A stretch of 16,446 bases of DNA from Treponema sp. (GTDB lineage: Bacteria > Spirochaetota > Spirochaetia > Treponematales > Breznakiellaceae): assembly GCA_031277045.1 (NCBI GenBank), contig JAISLX010000162.1:1-16446 (forward strand), written 5' to 3'. The stretch's first letter is position 1. Each line of letters opens with the position of its first letter. The position numbers were made by a program, and so were the translations under genes. The notes beneath the pieces are model-generated. The model saw only the letters and a list, made by a program, of their open reading frames with translations, was not told where the DNA came from and ran no database searches. Of the stretch, positions 4,756 to 12,378 are shown in pieces.

Positions 4756-7533
4756 CTAAATAAGTTTATGCTCGCGGGCGGCCAGGCTGAGGGCGCCGTT
4801 CCAGTAGGGCTGGGTAAGGTAAGACTGCCGTATCCTGGGATCATCAATCCTGCTTGCCCGGCGCTGGAGCCGCTTAAAAGCCTTGCTGACCGCGGTGTTC
4901 ATGTCCACCTGGGCCGCGCCGGATTCTTTGAGTACCTGGTACCATGCGTAGAAATAAAAGGCGTCGAAGGGATCCATCTCCGAAAACCGCTCGTTCCGCA
5001 TGACCCGCTGCATGATCCCAAGGGCCTCCGTCCCGCCGGCGGCGGAAAGGCGGCACAGGGCCAGCGCCCGGTACACCGAGACCATCCGGTCCCAGAATTC
5101 CCGGACGGGGAGAAGCAGGAATTCACATTGGGCGAAACCGCTGTGCCAATCGGGCTGCTCTGTGTGGATAAGGGATTCTTCGGGCGGGGTTTCCATCAGG
5201 GCCGCCGCCAGATCAGCGGTCCGCGCGTAATCCCCGGCCAGGTAGGCGCCCTCAAGTTCGAAAAGACCCGTATCAACGCCGCCGGGAGGCTTGGGCAGCA
5301 GGGGATTCCGGGAGTAAAGCCGCGCCCGGTACGCCCAGGCTTCCAGCAGCGAGAGCTTGTCCACCGAGGAGTTCCCCGCGGGATTCCCCGTGATAGCCTG
5401 GAAGATCCGCAGGGCATCCTGGTAGCAGCCCAGGTCAAAGGCGATTTTACCCTGGAAAAAGCGGGCGCGGTCGACCCATTCCATCCGCCCTGCCGTAACG
5501 GCATGGTTTTCCGCCGCGACCGCGAGTTGTTCGGCCCGGGAAAGATTTCCGCAGAGGGTTTGGACGGCGGCGGCATAGTAGGACGCCACGGCCAGTTCCC
5601 CATGGTTGGCGGTTTTTTCCGCGTGATCCACCGCAAAATCCGCATAATCCACGGTTTCCTCCATGCGCTGTTTGACCAGGTTAACCAGCGAAAAAAGGCG
5701 GTTGGATTGGGCAAGCCCGGTCCAGGGCGTCTGTTGGCTTAGGATAAAAGCCGTTTTAGTGGTATTAAGGGCGGCATCAATGTCCCGAATTCCAAGCTGG
5801 TAGGCCGCGGTATTCACCAGCACCTGGGCCCTAAAGGGGGGATAGATCCAGTTCTCCCCAGGGGGATCGCGGAAAGCCTCCCTAATATCCTTGTCATTCC
5901 CGTTCAGCAGGGCGCCGAGAATCTTGTACAGATAGGCCACGGTAGGGGCCCGCTGAGGCCCCACGACAGACTCAAGCCTTCCCTCCCTAACCGCTTCCCC
6001 AATTCCGGCAAAGGTGCCGTTGGTCATGTCGGTAACGACCGATTGCAGGATAAGTTCATCCCCCCGCGCGATGTTCATGAAAATCCCCGCCCCGTCCCCC
6101 ATATCCGCAAGAGCCTCCAGCAGGGCGAAACAGGGGCGCAGGCGGTCGGAAAACACCCAATCCAACAGACGGTTCCGGACCATGCCGCGGATCAGCTCTT
6201 TCCGTTCACCAAGAATCTCCTCCGCCCGGGAAATAAAATGGGCAATCCGGGGCCGGGGATCCTGAGGGGTATCCACGATGCCGGCCCGGGTCAGCATAGC
6301 CAGGGCCCGGGAGATCGTGCCTGGGGACTTGCCCTCTTCGGCCAACAACTGCGGAAACAGAATACCGGGAAAATAACGGCCCAGCAGGGCAAAAGCGTAG
6401 GATATTTCCCACAGATCCCGGGACATGTCGGGGTTATAACCGGCCCCCTCCCCTTCCATGCGGATAACCTGGGAGAAAAAACGGTCCCAGGAAGGGGAAA
6501 GATTTTCCCCGGCGGACGAGGTCCCGTAAATTTCGAGCCGCGGCGCGAGCGGTCCTGTAACCACGTATGGCTCCAGGGCCTCCTGCACGACCTGGGCGGC
6601 GCTTTCCGGCGCATTGTCAATATTTTCCAAAATCAAGACGGATCTAAGCCCCCGGGAAGCGGAAACCTCAAGGTACGAATCTATGAGCAGGACCAAGAAA
6701 CGGCGGGCCCGCCGCAAAAGAAACAGGGGCGCTTCCCCGTGGAGCCGGTCCCGGAACAGGCTGTTCCACAGGGCTTCCAGTTCCCCGGAAAACACGGGGA
6801 CGCCCCCCGGCCCCCGCTGGTCTTCGGGAGACGGTTCAGCAAGAAAAGCGCGAATCGCCGGACTGTAGGCATCGGAAACAGCGGCCAAACCCTTGCCCGC
6901 GGTAAACCGAAGCGTCAGCGGCGGGGCGCCGCCGGCGCAAAACTCGTAGAGTCCCGCCCGCTTTCCCGAAAATTCCGGCCCCAGGACAAGAACGTCTTTC
7001 CGGCCACCCAGTTCCAGCTTTTTGACAATATCAGCGCGCCGGGCCTGTTCCGCCTCAACGGAAGGCTGGGATCCAAAACCTTCCGGGACTTTGAAGGCTT
7101 TAAAACGGGCATATCCGGCTTCCGGCCCGGACGGATTCCGGCCGGGGGGATCAAATTGGAGGTAATAACCAAGAATTTTCCGCACTTCATCATCGCAGTA
7201 CAGACCGGAATCCAGGGGGGATGAGAAAAGTCTACAGAGCCTCCCGGCTTCGGCATCGTCTATATCCTTGCCGATGAGCAAGGCGTACCCGTACAGGCGG
7301 CCGATATCCCGCTCAATCTGCTTCAGGATACCTTCGACACAGGTAAGAATATCCAAACCCAGAGCCGGCGTGGATTCACGGAACAGGGCCCCAATAAAGC
7401 GGCGTTCGTTTTTTTCGATACCCCCGGCGTCCCGTATCAGATCCAGAAACCGCCCTTCAAGGCCATCCACCAGGCAGTGATCTGTCCGGCGAAGCTGTGA
7501 TCTGAAACGAAGAAAAAACACAAACTGTATCAT
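4756..7533 (-). CDS. Large STAND-like NTPase with helical-repeat C-terminus
   Basis: I do not recognise a named family for this 925-residue protein. Residues 1-150 are unassigned. A P-loop-like region follows: VLVLGPEFSGKR (182-192) has Walker A glycine and lysine spacing, but Arg replaces the usual Ser/Thr after Lys191. A Walker B-like strand, SVLILENID (298-306), has Glu-Asn in place of the acidic pair. YGTSS (336-340) resembles a sensor segment. Around 395-422 a winged-helix-like segment (PGTISRALAMLTRAGIVD) follows, as in STAND/AAA proteins. From about 540 to 900 it is helical and TPR-like. This suggests a signalling or scaffold protein with weak or lost ATPase activity. AGGGGA lies 10 nt ahead of the ATG. 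It is divergent from argF. Confidence 0.7.
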   Translation of the reverse strand: MIQFVFFLRFRSQLRRTDHCLVDGLEGRFLDLIRDAGGIEKNERRFIGALFRESTPALGLDILTCVEGILKQIERDIGRLYGYALLIGKDIDDAEAGRLCRLFSSPLDSGLYCDDEVRKILGYYLQFDPPGRNPSGPEAGYARFKAFKVPEGFGSQPSVEAEQARRADIVKKLELGGRKDVLVLGPEFSGKRAGLYEFCAGGAPPLTLRFTAGKGLAAVSDAYSPAIRAFLAEPSPEDQRGPGGVPVFSGELEALWNSLFRDRLHGEAPLFLLRRARRFLVLLIDSYLEVSASRGLRSVLILENIDNAPESAAQVVQEALEPYVVTGPLAPRLEIYGTSSAGENLSPSWDRFFSQVIRMEGEGAGYNPDMSRDLWEISYAFALLGRYFPGILFPQLLAEEGKSPGTISRALAMLTRAGIVDTPQDPRPRIAHFISRAEEILGERKELIRGMVRNRLLDWVFSDRLRPCFALLEALADMGDGAGIFMNIARGDELILQSVVTDMTNGTFAGIGEAVREGRLESVVGPQRAPTVAYLYKILGALLNGNDKDIREAFRDPPGENWIYPPFRAQVLVNTAAYQLGIRDIDAALNTTKTAFILSQQTPWTGLAQSNRLFSLVNLVKQRMEETVDYADFAVDHAEKTANHGELAVASYYAAAVQTLCGNLSRAEQLAVAAENHAVTAGRMEWVDRARFFQGKIAFDLGCYQDALRIFQAITGNPAGNSSVDKLSLLEAWAYRARLYSRNPLLPKPPGGVDTGLFELEGAYLAGDYARTADLAAALMETPPEESLIHTEQPDWHSGFAQCEFLLLPVREFWDRMVSVYRALALCRLSAAGGTEALGIMQRVMRNERFSEMDPFDAFYFYAWYQVLKESGAAQVDMNTAVSKAFKRLQRRASRIDDPRIRQSYLTQPYWNGALSLAAREHKLI

Positions 7534-7555
7534 TCCGGTACTATCCCCTAGCGGC

Positions 7556-7612
7556 CTGCTGCGCTTATGGATCTTTGCGCCACCAATAACGCAAAATTCA
7601 CAAGCGCAGCAG
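7556..7612. repeat. Nested 57-bp inverted repeat between divergent genes
   Basis: Perfect 11-bp arms CTGCTGCGCTT (7556-7566) and AAGCGCAGCAG (7602-7612) enclose a second pair, TTTGCG (7574-7579) and CGCAAA (7590-7595). It occupies the spacer between the start of the STAND-like gene (minus) and argF (plus). A shared operator or a structured leader is possible. It does not match the ArgR box pattern, and there is no T-run. Confidence 0.7.
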
Positions 7613-7639
7613 ACTGCCGGAACAGTATATACCTGCGGC

Positions 7640-7668
7640 TTGTTATTCTAAAGATGGGTATGGTAGAT
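7640..7668 (+). promoter_or_regulatory. Possible argF promoter
   Basis: TTGTTA (7640-7645) and GTAGAT (7663-7668) are spaced by 17 bp, with the start codon 23 nt downstream of the -10 box. Both hexamers are four-of-six matches, so this is a moderate candidate. Confidence 0.4.
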
Positions 7669-7691
7669 TCCCCCTGCAAGGGGAACATTGT

Positions 7692-8639
7692 ATGACCGTA
7701 CCGCATTTCAAAGGCAGATCCCTTCTAACCTGGCTGGATTACGAGGCGGAAGAGATCCGTTATCTTCTGAATCTTTCCCGGCAGGTCAAAGAAGACGCGA
7801 AAAACGGCGTTATTCGGCGCCGTTTCGCCGGCAAGACCCTGGCCCTGCTCTTTGAAAAACGTTCCACTAGGACCCGCTGCGCCTTTGAAACCGCGTTTGG
7901 GGAGGAAGGGGGGCATCCGGTATTCCTCTCCGGCCAGGACATTCATCTGGGGGTCAAAGAAGCCCTGGAAGATACCGCCCGGGTACTGGGGCGCATGTTC
8001 AGCGCCATTCAGTTCCGGGGTTTTAAGCAGTCCACCGCTGAAACGCTGGCCAAATACTCGGGGGTGCCGGTTTACAACGGCCTTACCGATTCATTCCACC
8101 CCACCCAGGCCCTGGCGGACATTCAAACCCTGGAAGAAAACTTTGGAGACGCCGCGGGGAAAAAACTCTGCTTCGTGGGGGACGGCCGGAACAACGTGGC
8201 CCGGTCCCTTCTGGTTATCTGCGCCAAACTGGGGGTACATATCACGATAATATGTCCCCTGGAACTCAGCCCGGATCCGGCGCTGCTGGCCCTTTGCGAA
8301 CCTTTGGCGCGGAATTCCGGGGCCCGCGTCCGCGTCAGCCCGGACTTGGGGGAGGTGGAGGGGGCCCACGCCCTTTACACCGATGTCTGGGCTTCAATGG
8401 GAGAGGAAGGACAAAAAGAGGAGCGCGCACGGCTCCTGGGACCCTACCAGGTAAACCAGGCCCTGATGGACAGGACCGGCAGGACCGGCACCGTTTTTAT
8501 GCACTGCCTTCCGGCGATCAGGGGGGAAGAGGTAACGGCGGAACTGCTGGAAGGTCCCCAAAGCCGGGTCTGGGACGAAGCGGAAAACCGCAAGCATACG
8601 GTAAAGGCTGTCATGCTTGCTACCCTGGGCCTCGCATAG
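7692..8639 (+). CDS. argF: Ornithine carbamoyltransferase
   Basis: This 315-residue cytosolic enzyme makes citrulline from ornithine and carbamoyl phosphate in arginine synthesis. All family motifs are present in order: the carbamoyl-phosphate loop SRSTRTR-type segment (KRSTRTR, 56-62), HPTQALAD (136-143), the nucleotide-fold-like FVGDGRNN (161-168), the ornithine loop SMG (235-237), and HCLP (271-274) with the active-site Cys272. Length is slightly below the usual 330, and no catalytic element is missing. AAGGGG lies 8 nt ahead of the ATG. No other arginine gene or arginine deiminase gene is adjacent, so an anabolic role (argF) rather than catabolic (arcB) is likely but not proven by the sequence. 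A terminator follows at 8698. Confidence 0.95.
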   Translation: MTVPHFKGRSLLTWLDYEAEEIRYLLNLSRQVKEDAKNGVIRRRFAGKTLALLFEKRSTRTRCAFETAFGEEGGHPVFLSGQDIHLGVKEALEDTARVLGRMFSAIQFRGFKQSTAETLAKYSGVPVYNGLTDSFHPTQALADIQTLEENFGDAAGKKLCFVGDGRNNVARSLLVICAKLGVHITIICPLELSPDPALLALCEPLARNSGARVRVSPDLGEVEGAHALYTDVWASMGEEGQKEERARLLGPYQVNQALMDRTGRTGTVFMHCLPAIRGEEVTAELLEGPQSRVWDEAENRKHTVKAVMLATLGLA

Positions 8640-8697
8640 CCCGTATGGATTGGGGCTTTCCCAAAACTTATTGAGAAATTGAACCGCCCCGGAAGCT

Positions 8698-8720
8698 CCC
8701 GCGCCAAAAAGCGGGTTTTT
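8698..8720 (+). terminator. Rho-independent terminator after argF
   Basis: The stem is CCCGC (8698-8702) with GCGGG (8711-8715) around an 8-nt A-rich loop, followed directly by five T. It lies about 60 nt beyond the argF stop codon. Confidence 0.7.
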
Positions 8721-8723
8721 GGG

Positions 8724-8743
8724 TATTCGATCCCCTTCGAATA
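8724..8743. repeat. Short perfect hairpin TATTCGA/TCGAATA
   Basis: The 7-bp arms (8724-8730 and 8737-8743) surround a 6-nt loop just after the argF terminator. Nothing identifies its role; a second terminator element is unlikely because no T-run follows. Confidence 0.45.
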
Positions 8744-8767
8744 AACCGTCATAAACAACAATTCCGC

Positions 8768-8797
8768 TTGCGCTGAACGATAATTGCTTAGTATACT
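8768..8797 (+). promoter_or_regulatory. Promoter of the small exported protein gene
   Basis: TTGCGC (8768-8773) and TATACT (8792-8797) are separated by 18 bp. Transcription would start near 8804, about 28 nt before the ATG. The gene also stands alone between a terminator and the next start, which supports its own promoter. Confidence 0.55.
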
Positions 8798-8831
8798 TAG
8801 AGTCAAAGCTATGGATGATTGGAGGATCGCC

Positions 8832-9251
8832 ATGAAAAAGATCTTTTTTGTTCTCGCCGTCTTTATCCTGTTTAGCGCGGCCTCTCTTTTCGCGCAAAAC
8901 ATCCCGCAGGGCAAGGAGTCCGAGTATTTTTATTACAACGTCCCAATCGAGCGGATATACCCATACCGGAAAGGTTATGTAGTCAAATACCGGAGGGGGA
9001 CCAAATTGGGCACCACCTACTTTCCGCGGGAATGGTTCACCGAGGCCTCCAGCAAGGGGGTACTTCTCATCTTAAACCCCGGACCTGTCATGCCTTACTT
9101 TTCGGTCTACTACCGTGCCGGGGAATTCAGCCATGTAAAGCTCTACGTACACCGGAACAGGGGCCACGCCAGTTGGGGGAATATACCCGCGGGCGTTGAT
9201 CTGGATGAACACTTTGACAACATTGATAAAAATTTCCAGATGGAATTTTAG
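8832..9251 (+). CDS. Small exported protein of unknown function, treponeme-type
   Basis: This is a 139-residue protein with a clear signal peptide: MKK, then a hydrophobic core and a likely cleavage after SLFA (about residue 21). The mature part is rich in aromatic residues and mostly beta-like: EYFYYNVPIERIYPYRKGY, then TYFPREWF, SVYYRAGEFSHVKLYVHRN and WGNIPAGVDLDEHFDN. I recall similar small exported proteins in other treponemes, but no named family or function. It is probably periplasmic. The start at 8832 is chosen over an in-frame ATG at 8784 because GGAGG lies 6 nt upstream and the signal peptide begins there. The next gene starts 48 bp downstream and may be cotranscribed. Confidence 0.85.
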   Translation: MKKIFFVLAVFILFSAASLFAQNIPQGKESEYFYYNVPIERIYPYRKGYVVKYRRGTKLGTTYFPREWFTEASSKGVLLILNPGPVMPYFSVYYRAGEFSHVKLYVHRNRGHASWGNIPAGVDLDEHFDNIDKNFQMEF

Positions 9252-9299
9252 ACACGGCCCGGGGGAACAGGCCGCGCGGCTGTACAAACGGTCAGTGCG

Positions 9300-10310
9300 A
9301 TGGTAAAGCCTGTACCTGTTCCCCCGGAACTTGTTGAATTTATCATGACCGGCGGGAAATTTATCCTGGCCGGGCACAAGGAACCGGACGGGGACTGTAT
9401 CGGCGCTTCGCTGGCCCTCCGTTCCGCCCTGAAACGCCTGGGGAAAGAGGTGATCCTCTGTTCCGCGGGCCCTTTCAAACGAACCGAAATTAAACCCTAC
9501 GAACACCTCTTTATCGCCTCCCCGGGAGATGCGGAACGCCGGAATGCTCAAGTCATCATCATGGATTGTTCCTCATCCGAACGCACCGGGGACCTTGAAG
9601 CCCGTATCGCGGGCCTCCCCCTGGCGTTTATCGATCACCACAGCGCCGGTGTCCGTCCCGGGGCGGGAGCCGTGGTTTACCTCGATCCGGAGGCCCCGTC
9701 GGTAACGTCCATGATCCTGACGCTGATCGAGGCGCTGGGCCTCAAGCCGACACAGGAGGAAGCGGAATACCTCTTGTTCGGCTTCTGTACCGACACGGGT
9801 TTTTTCCGCCACATTGACGCGGGAAACATGGAAGCTTTTGTCCGCGCGGGCAGAATGGTCGGCGCCGGGGCAAGCCCCAAAAAGGTCTTCAACGCGATTA
9901 ACGGGGGAAAAAGTTTTAATTCCCGAATCCTCCTGGGGATTCAGCTTTCCCGGGTGGAAAAATACTTTGACGGCAGGCTTATCTACACCTGTGAGGAATA
10001 CGAGGAAACCCGGTGCTTCGGTCTGGAAGGCCGGGATTCCGACAGCCTCTACCAACTGCTCCTTTCCGTGACGGATGTGGAAGTTATCATCGTGATTCGC
10101 CAGGAAACGCCGGAACGGTGTACTGTGGGGCTCCGATCCAGGGACTGGGTAGACGTGGCGGCTGTCGCTGCGGATTTCGGCGGCGGCGGCCACAAAAACG
10201 CCGCGGGTTTCGCCGTTTCATCAATTATCGCGGATCTTAAACCCAGAATCCTCTCCCGTTTTGAACGTATCTTTACGGCCGTCAGCCAAGAACCTGCCGC
10301 GTCCGGCTGA
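9300..10310 (+). CDS. nrnA: DHH/DHHA1 phosphodiesterase, NrnA-like
   Basis: This 336-residue cytosolic Mn-dependent enzyme probably degrades nanoRNA or linear dinucleotides and/or dephosphorylates pAp. Metal-binding motifs are complete: His26-x3-Asp30-x-Asp32 in GHKEPDGDCIG, Asp89 in IIMDCSSSER, the DHH triad 112-114, and Asp165 in GFCTDTGFFRH. The DHHA1 substrate domain ends in the signature GGGGHKNAAG (294-303). The closest subgroup is NrnA; c-di-AMP phosphodiesterase activity (GdpP/Pde2-like) is possible, but there is no membrane or GGDEF-like domain here. ATG 9300 is the first start in frame and has no good ribosome binding site, so it may rely on read-through from the upstream exported-protein gene. 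Confidence 0.85.
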   Translation: MVKPVPVPPELVEFIMTGGKFILAGHKEPDGDCIGASLALRSALKRLGKEVILCSAGPFKRTEIKPYEHLFIASPGDAERRNAQVIIMDCSSSERTGDLEARIAGLPLAFIDHHSAGVRPGAGAVVYLDPEAPSVTSMILTLIEALGLKPTQEEAEYLLFGFCTDTGFFRHIDAGNMEAFVRAGRMVGAGASPKKVFNAINGGKSFNSRILLGIQLSRVEKYFDGRLIYTCEEYEETRCFGLEGRDSDSLYQLLLSVTDVEVIIVIRQETPERCTVGLRSRDWVDVAAVAADFGGGGHKNAAGFAVSSIIADLKPRILSRFERIFTAVSQEPAASG

Positions 10311-10352
10311 TTCGAGTCCGGATTAAACGTGAAAGAACATTAAAGTTATAAA

Positions 10353-10382
10353 GTTATTCAGAAACTTCATTTTCTGAACAAC
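10353..10382 (+). repeat. Hairpin downstream of nrnA
   Basis: Arms TTCAGAAA (10357-10364) and TTTCTGAA (10371-10378) enclose a 6-nt loop, and GTT/AAC extend the stem after one mismatch. A T-run occurs only 15 nt further, so it is a weak terminator candidate for nrnA. Its outer sequence TGAACAA recalls the TAACCGG-loop hairpins, but the loop differs. Confidence 0.5.
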
Positions 10383-10454
10383 AATCGCTTAAAAACTATT
10401 TTTTCTGCGCGGGGCATCTGTGGCGCGCCTTTCATACGAAACATCCCGCATTTA

Positions 10455-10466
10455 GGCGGATCCGCC
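10455..10466. promoter_or_regulatory. Perfect 12-bp palindrome GGCGGATCCGCC
   Basis: This exact palindrome lies about 26 bp ahead of the predicted -35 box of the sigma-like gene. It could be a dimeric regulator's binding site. Chance is possible in GC-rich DNA. Confidence 0.3.
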
Positions 10467-10491
10467 CCTGCAAAAAATTCGCGGAAAAAAT

Positions 10492-10521
10492 ATTACATTT
10501 GTCATCTTTTTTAAATATAAA
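10492..10521 (+). promoter_or_regulatory. Possible promoter of the sigma-like gene
   Basis: ATTACA (10492-10497) and TATAAA (10516-10521) are spaced by 18 bp in an AT-rich stretch that stands out from its surroundings. The start codon is 51 nt downstream of the -10 box. Confidence 0.45.
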
Positions 10522-10572
10522 ACTGTGTTTCCACCCCATTAATCCGATATCGAGAAATAATGGAGTGCAGAC

Positions 10573-11553
10573 ATGGAAAATTTTAGCAACCTTGACGCGC
10601 TGTACCAAAATTACACGGAAGGCGTCATTGACCAGCGGGAACTGGAAGGGAAAATGTTCAGGATTATCCTGGAAAACGCCCGCAGTTACCACTGGTTTAA
10701 CGGCAGCGAAGAAGACAGCGTTGATTATCTTTGCTGGATTTACCCGCGGCTTAGCAGAGCTATCCGCCACTTCAAAGACAGCGGGGCGGCGTTTTCCACA
10801 TATATCGGAGCCCTTATCCGGTATTCGATGAAGGAATACAAAACCGGCCAGATAGACCATTACATCACCGAATACGCCGCCTGGACCACCCACAACATGG
10901 ATATGGAAGTTCGCAGTCCGGAATTCAGCTATCCGGAACCGGAGGGCAGGGAAGAAAACGAGGAGGAAAGTCCGCCGCAGACGGCCTCCCTAAACCTGTT
11001 TAAGTCCCGGCAGATCCTGCTGCTCATCCTAAAATCTTATTATTTCGCCTCCGAGGATTTCATTGAGCGAATCGCCCCCTACACGGGGGTAAACCCGGAA
11101 GCACTAAAGCTGATGATAGACAAACTGCGCTTTAACCGGAGCCGGAAAGAAGAGGAAATTCGCCTGTTCCAGGAACGGATAACGACACAGTTCTACCGCT
11201 GCATCTCCTGGGAAAGACGGCTAAAAATACTGACGCCGGAAAGTACCCGCTACGGGGTAGTTAAGACCCAGTTGGAACGGGCCCGGAAGCGGCTTACGGG
11301 GATGCGCAGACGTTTTTCCAAATTCAGACTGGACGCTACCCACCGGCAGATTGCGGAGGTAACGGGCATCTCCACGGGGACCGTCTCATCCAGCCTTTCC
11401 ACGATCATGTCCCAATGGGAACTGGATAACAAGGGACAACCGGTACGGAAACCCAGGGCGGGAAAAAAGTCCGGCACAAAAACCCAGGCCCCGCAGGGGG
11501 AGGGGATAGCCCGCGTACGCCGCGAAGACGGGCAAGACAGCCGTTCCGTCTAA
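10573..11553 (+). CDS. Sigma-factor-like DNA-binding protein, unrecognised family
   Basis: I cannot place this 326-residue protein in a named family. Residues 37-90 resemble sigma-70 region 2: an acidic stretch (GSEEDSVDYLCWIYPRL), a helix, then AFSTYIGALIRYSMKEY. This parallels the F-x-x-YL...I-R pattern of region 2.1-2.3. Residues 255-280 form a helix-turn-helix like sigma region 4 or LuxR types (RQIAEVTGISTGTVSSSL). Between them lies a helical segment (140-250) preceded by an acidic linker. The tail after 290 is basic and probably disordered. A transcription role is inferred; whether it contacts core polymerase is unknown. GGAG is 7 nt upstream of the ATG. It probably has its own promoter. 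A GC-rich hairpin (11561-11574) follows the stop. Confidence 0.7.
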   Translation: MENFSNLDALYQNYTEGVIDQRELEGKMFRIILENARSYHWFNGSEEDSVDYLCWIYPRLSRAIRHFKDSGAAFSTYIGALIRYSMKEYKTGQIDHYITEYAAWTTHNMDMEVRSPEFSYPEPEGREENEEESPPQTASLNLFKSRQILLLILKSYYFASEDFIERIAPYTGVNPEALKLMIDKLRFNRSRKEEEIRLFQERITTQFYRCISWERRLKILTPESTRYGVVKTQLERARKRLTGMRRRFSKFRLDATHRQIAEVTGISTGTVSSSLSTIMSQWELDNKGQPVRKPRAGKKSGTKTQAPQGEGIARVRREDGQDSRSV

Positions 11554-11560
11554 AACAAGC

Positions 11561-11574
11561 GGCCGGCCCCGGCC
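11561..11574. repeat. GC-rich hairpin after the sigma-like gene
   Basis: GGCCG (11561-11565) pairs with CGGCC (11570-11574) around a 4-nt loop, 8 bp past the stop codon. No T-run follows, so it is only a terminator-like structure. Confidence 0.35.
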
Positions 11575-11642
11575 CAACGCGGCGCGAAAAAATATCCCAA
11601 AACCGGGCGCAACCTCCGGAACGGCGGAATGTCTTATGCTGT

Positions 11643-12332
11643 ATGAGTTATTTGGAAAAGAGCCGCAAGATTCCCGACCCCCTCCCCTTTCAGACGCCCG
11701 GGGAGGAAATCGCCAACGCGGTACTCCACGGCATCGGGGCGGGACTTGCCATCGCCGGTATGGCGCTGCTGATCCGGCGGGCCGGAGAGTCGGGGAATCC
11801 GGGCGCCGCCGTGAACATTAGGGTTATCTCCGCCGCGATCTACACGTCCGCCATGATCGCCATGTTTCTCACGTCCACCCTGTACCACGCCTTTCAGCAT
11901 GACGGAACAAAGCGGGTGTTCCGCGTTCTGGACCACGGGGCCATTTACCTGTTAATCGCGGGAACCTACACGCCCTACAGCCTTATCTGCCTGGGAGGAA
12001 CCCTGGGCTGGGTGTATACCGGGCTTGAATGGGGACTGGCGGCGGCGGGGATCAGCCTGTACGCGGCGGGTTTCAAATTTATCAAAAAAATCGAGCTGGC
12101 AATTTACATAATCATGGGCTGGTCTATCGCGGCCGTGTTCACCCGGCTGCTCCGCTCAACCTCCCCGGCGGCCCTGGTACTTCTGGCCGCCGGCGGTCTG
12201 TCTTACACACTGGGAACGATCTGGTACAGCCGCCGGCGCCGTCTTTCCCACGTCATCTGGCATGTTTTTGTCCTGGCCGGCGCGCTCCTCCACTGGTTTT
12301 CCGTATGGCTGATCCTGGCGCCCTCGTCCTAA
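11643..12332 (+). CDS. Hemolysin III / PAQR-family membrane protein
   Basis: This 229-residue inner-membrane protein has seven predicted helices. The family's metal-site residues are all present: EEIANAVLHGIG (Glu21-Glu22, His29), STLYHAF with His81, LDHGAIYLLIAGTYTP with Asp97/His98, and HVIWHVFVLAGALLHW with His203, His207 and His217. The HxxxH pattern plus Asp/His matches the zinc hydrolase-like core of bacterial hlyIII/YqfA and eukaryotic adiponectin receptors. Despite the name, haemolysis is not established for most bacterial members; a role in membrane lipid homeostasis is suspected. The ribosome binding site is weak. An overlapping ATG at 11636 in another frame is not favoured. Confidence 0.9.
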   Translation: MSYLEKSRKIPDPLPFQTPGEEIANAVLHGIGAGLAIAGMALLIRRAGESGNPGAAVNIRVISAAIYTSAMIAMFLTSTLYHAFQHDGTKRVFRVLDHGAIYLLIAGTYTPYSLICLGGTLGWVYTGLEWGLAAAGISLYAAGFKFIKKIELAIYIIMGWSIAAVFTRLLRSTSPAALVLLAAGGLSYTLGTIWYSRRRRLSHVIWHVFVLAGALLHWFSVWLILAPSS

Positions 12333-12342
12333 TATTTTTACC

Positions 12343-12378
12343 CTGACGTGGTGTGAGTGAGGAGTCTCACCGCGTCAG
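12343..12378. terminator. Hairpin between convergent genes
   Basis: CTGACGTG (12343-12350) pairs with CGCGTCAG (12371-12378) with one G-U pair. A 2-nt bulge follows, then GTGAG/CTCAC (12353-12357 and 12366-12370). It lies between the PAQR gene and a minus-strand gene and overlaps the latter's stop codon. There are no long T-runs, so it is terminator-like rather than canonical. Confidence 0.45.

Noticed and set aside
4546..5742. 398-codon plus-strand open frame
   Set aside because: It is antisense to the STAND-like gene, low in complexity (rich in Gly, Pro and Arg), has no ribosome binding site and shows no domain. It arises from the GC-rich codon pattern of the real gene.
6043..7224. 393-codon plus-strand open frame
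   Set aside because: It is also an antisense shadow of the STAND-like gene, with Gly/Arg/Pro-rich translation and no motif.
8444..8914. Minus-strand frame across the argF end and the next promoter
   Set aside because: It overlaps the argF terminator, a plausible plus-strand promoter and a signal-peptide start; no ribosome binding site.
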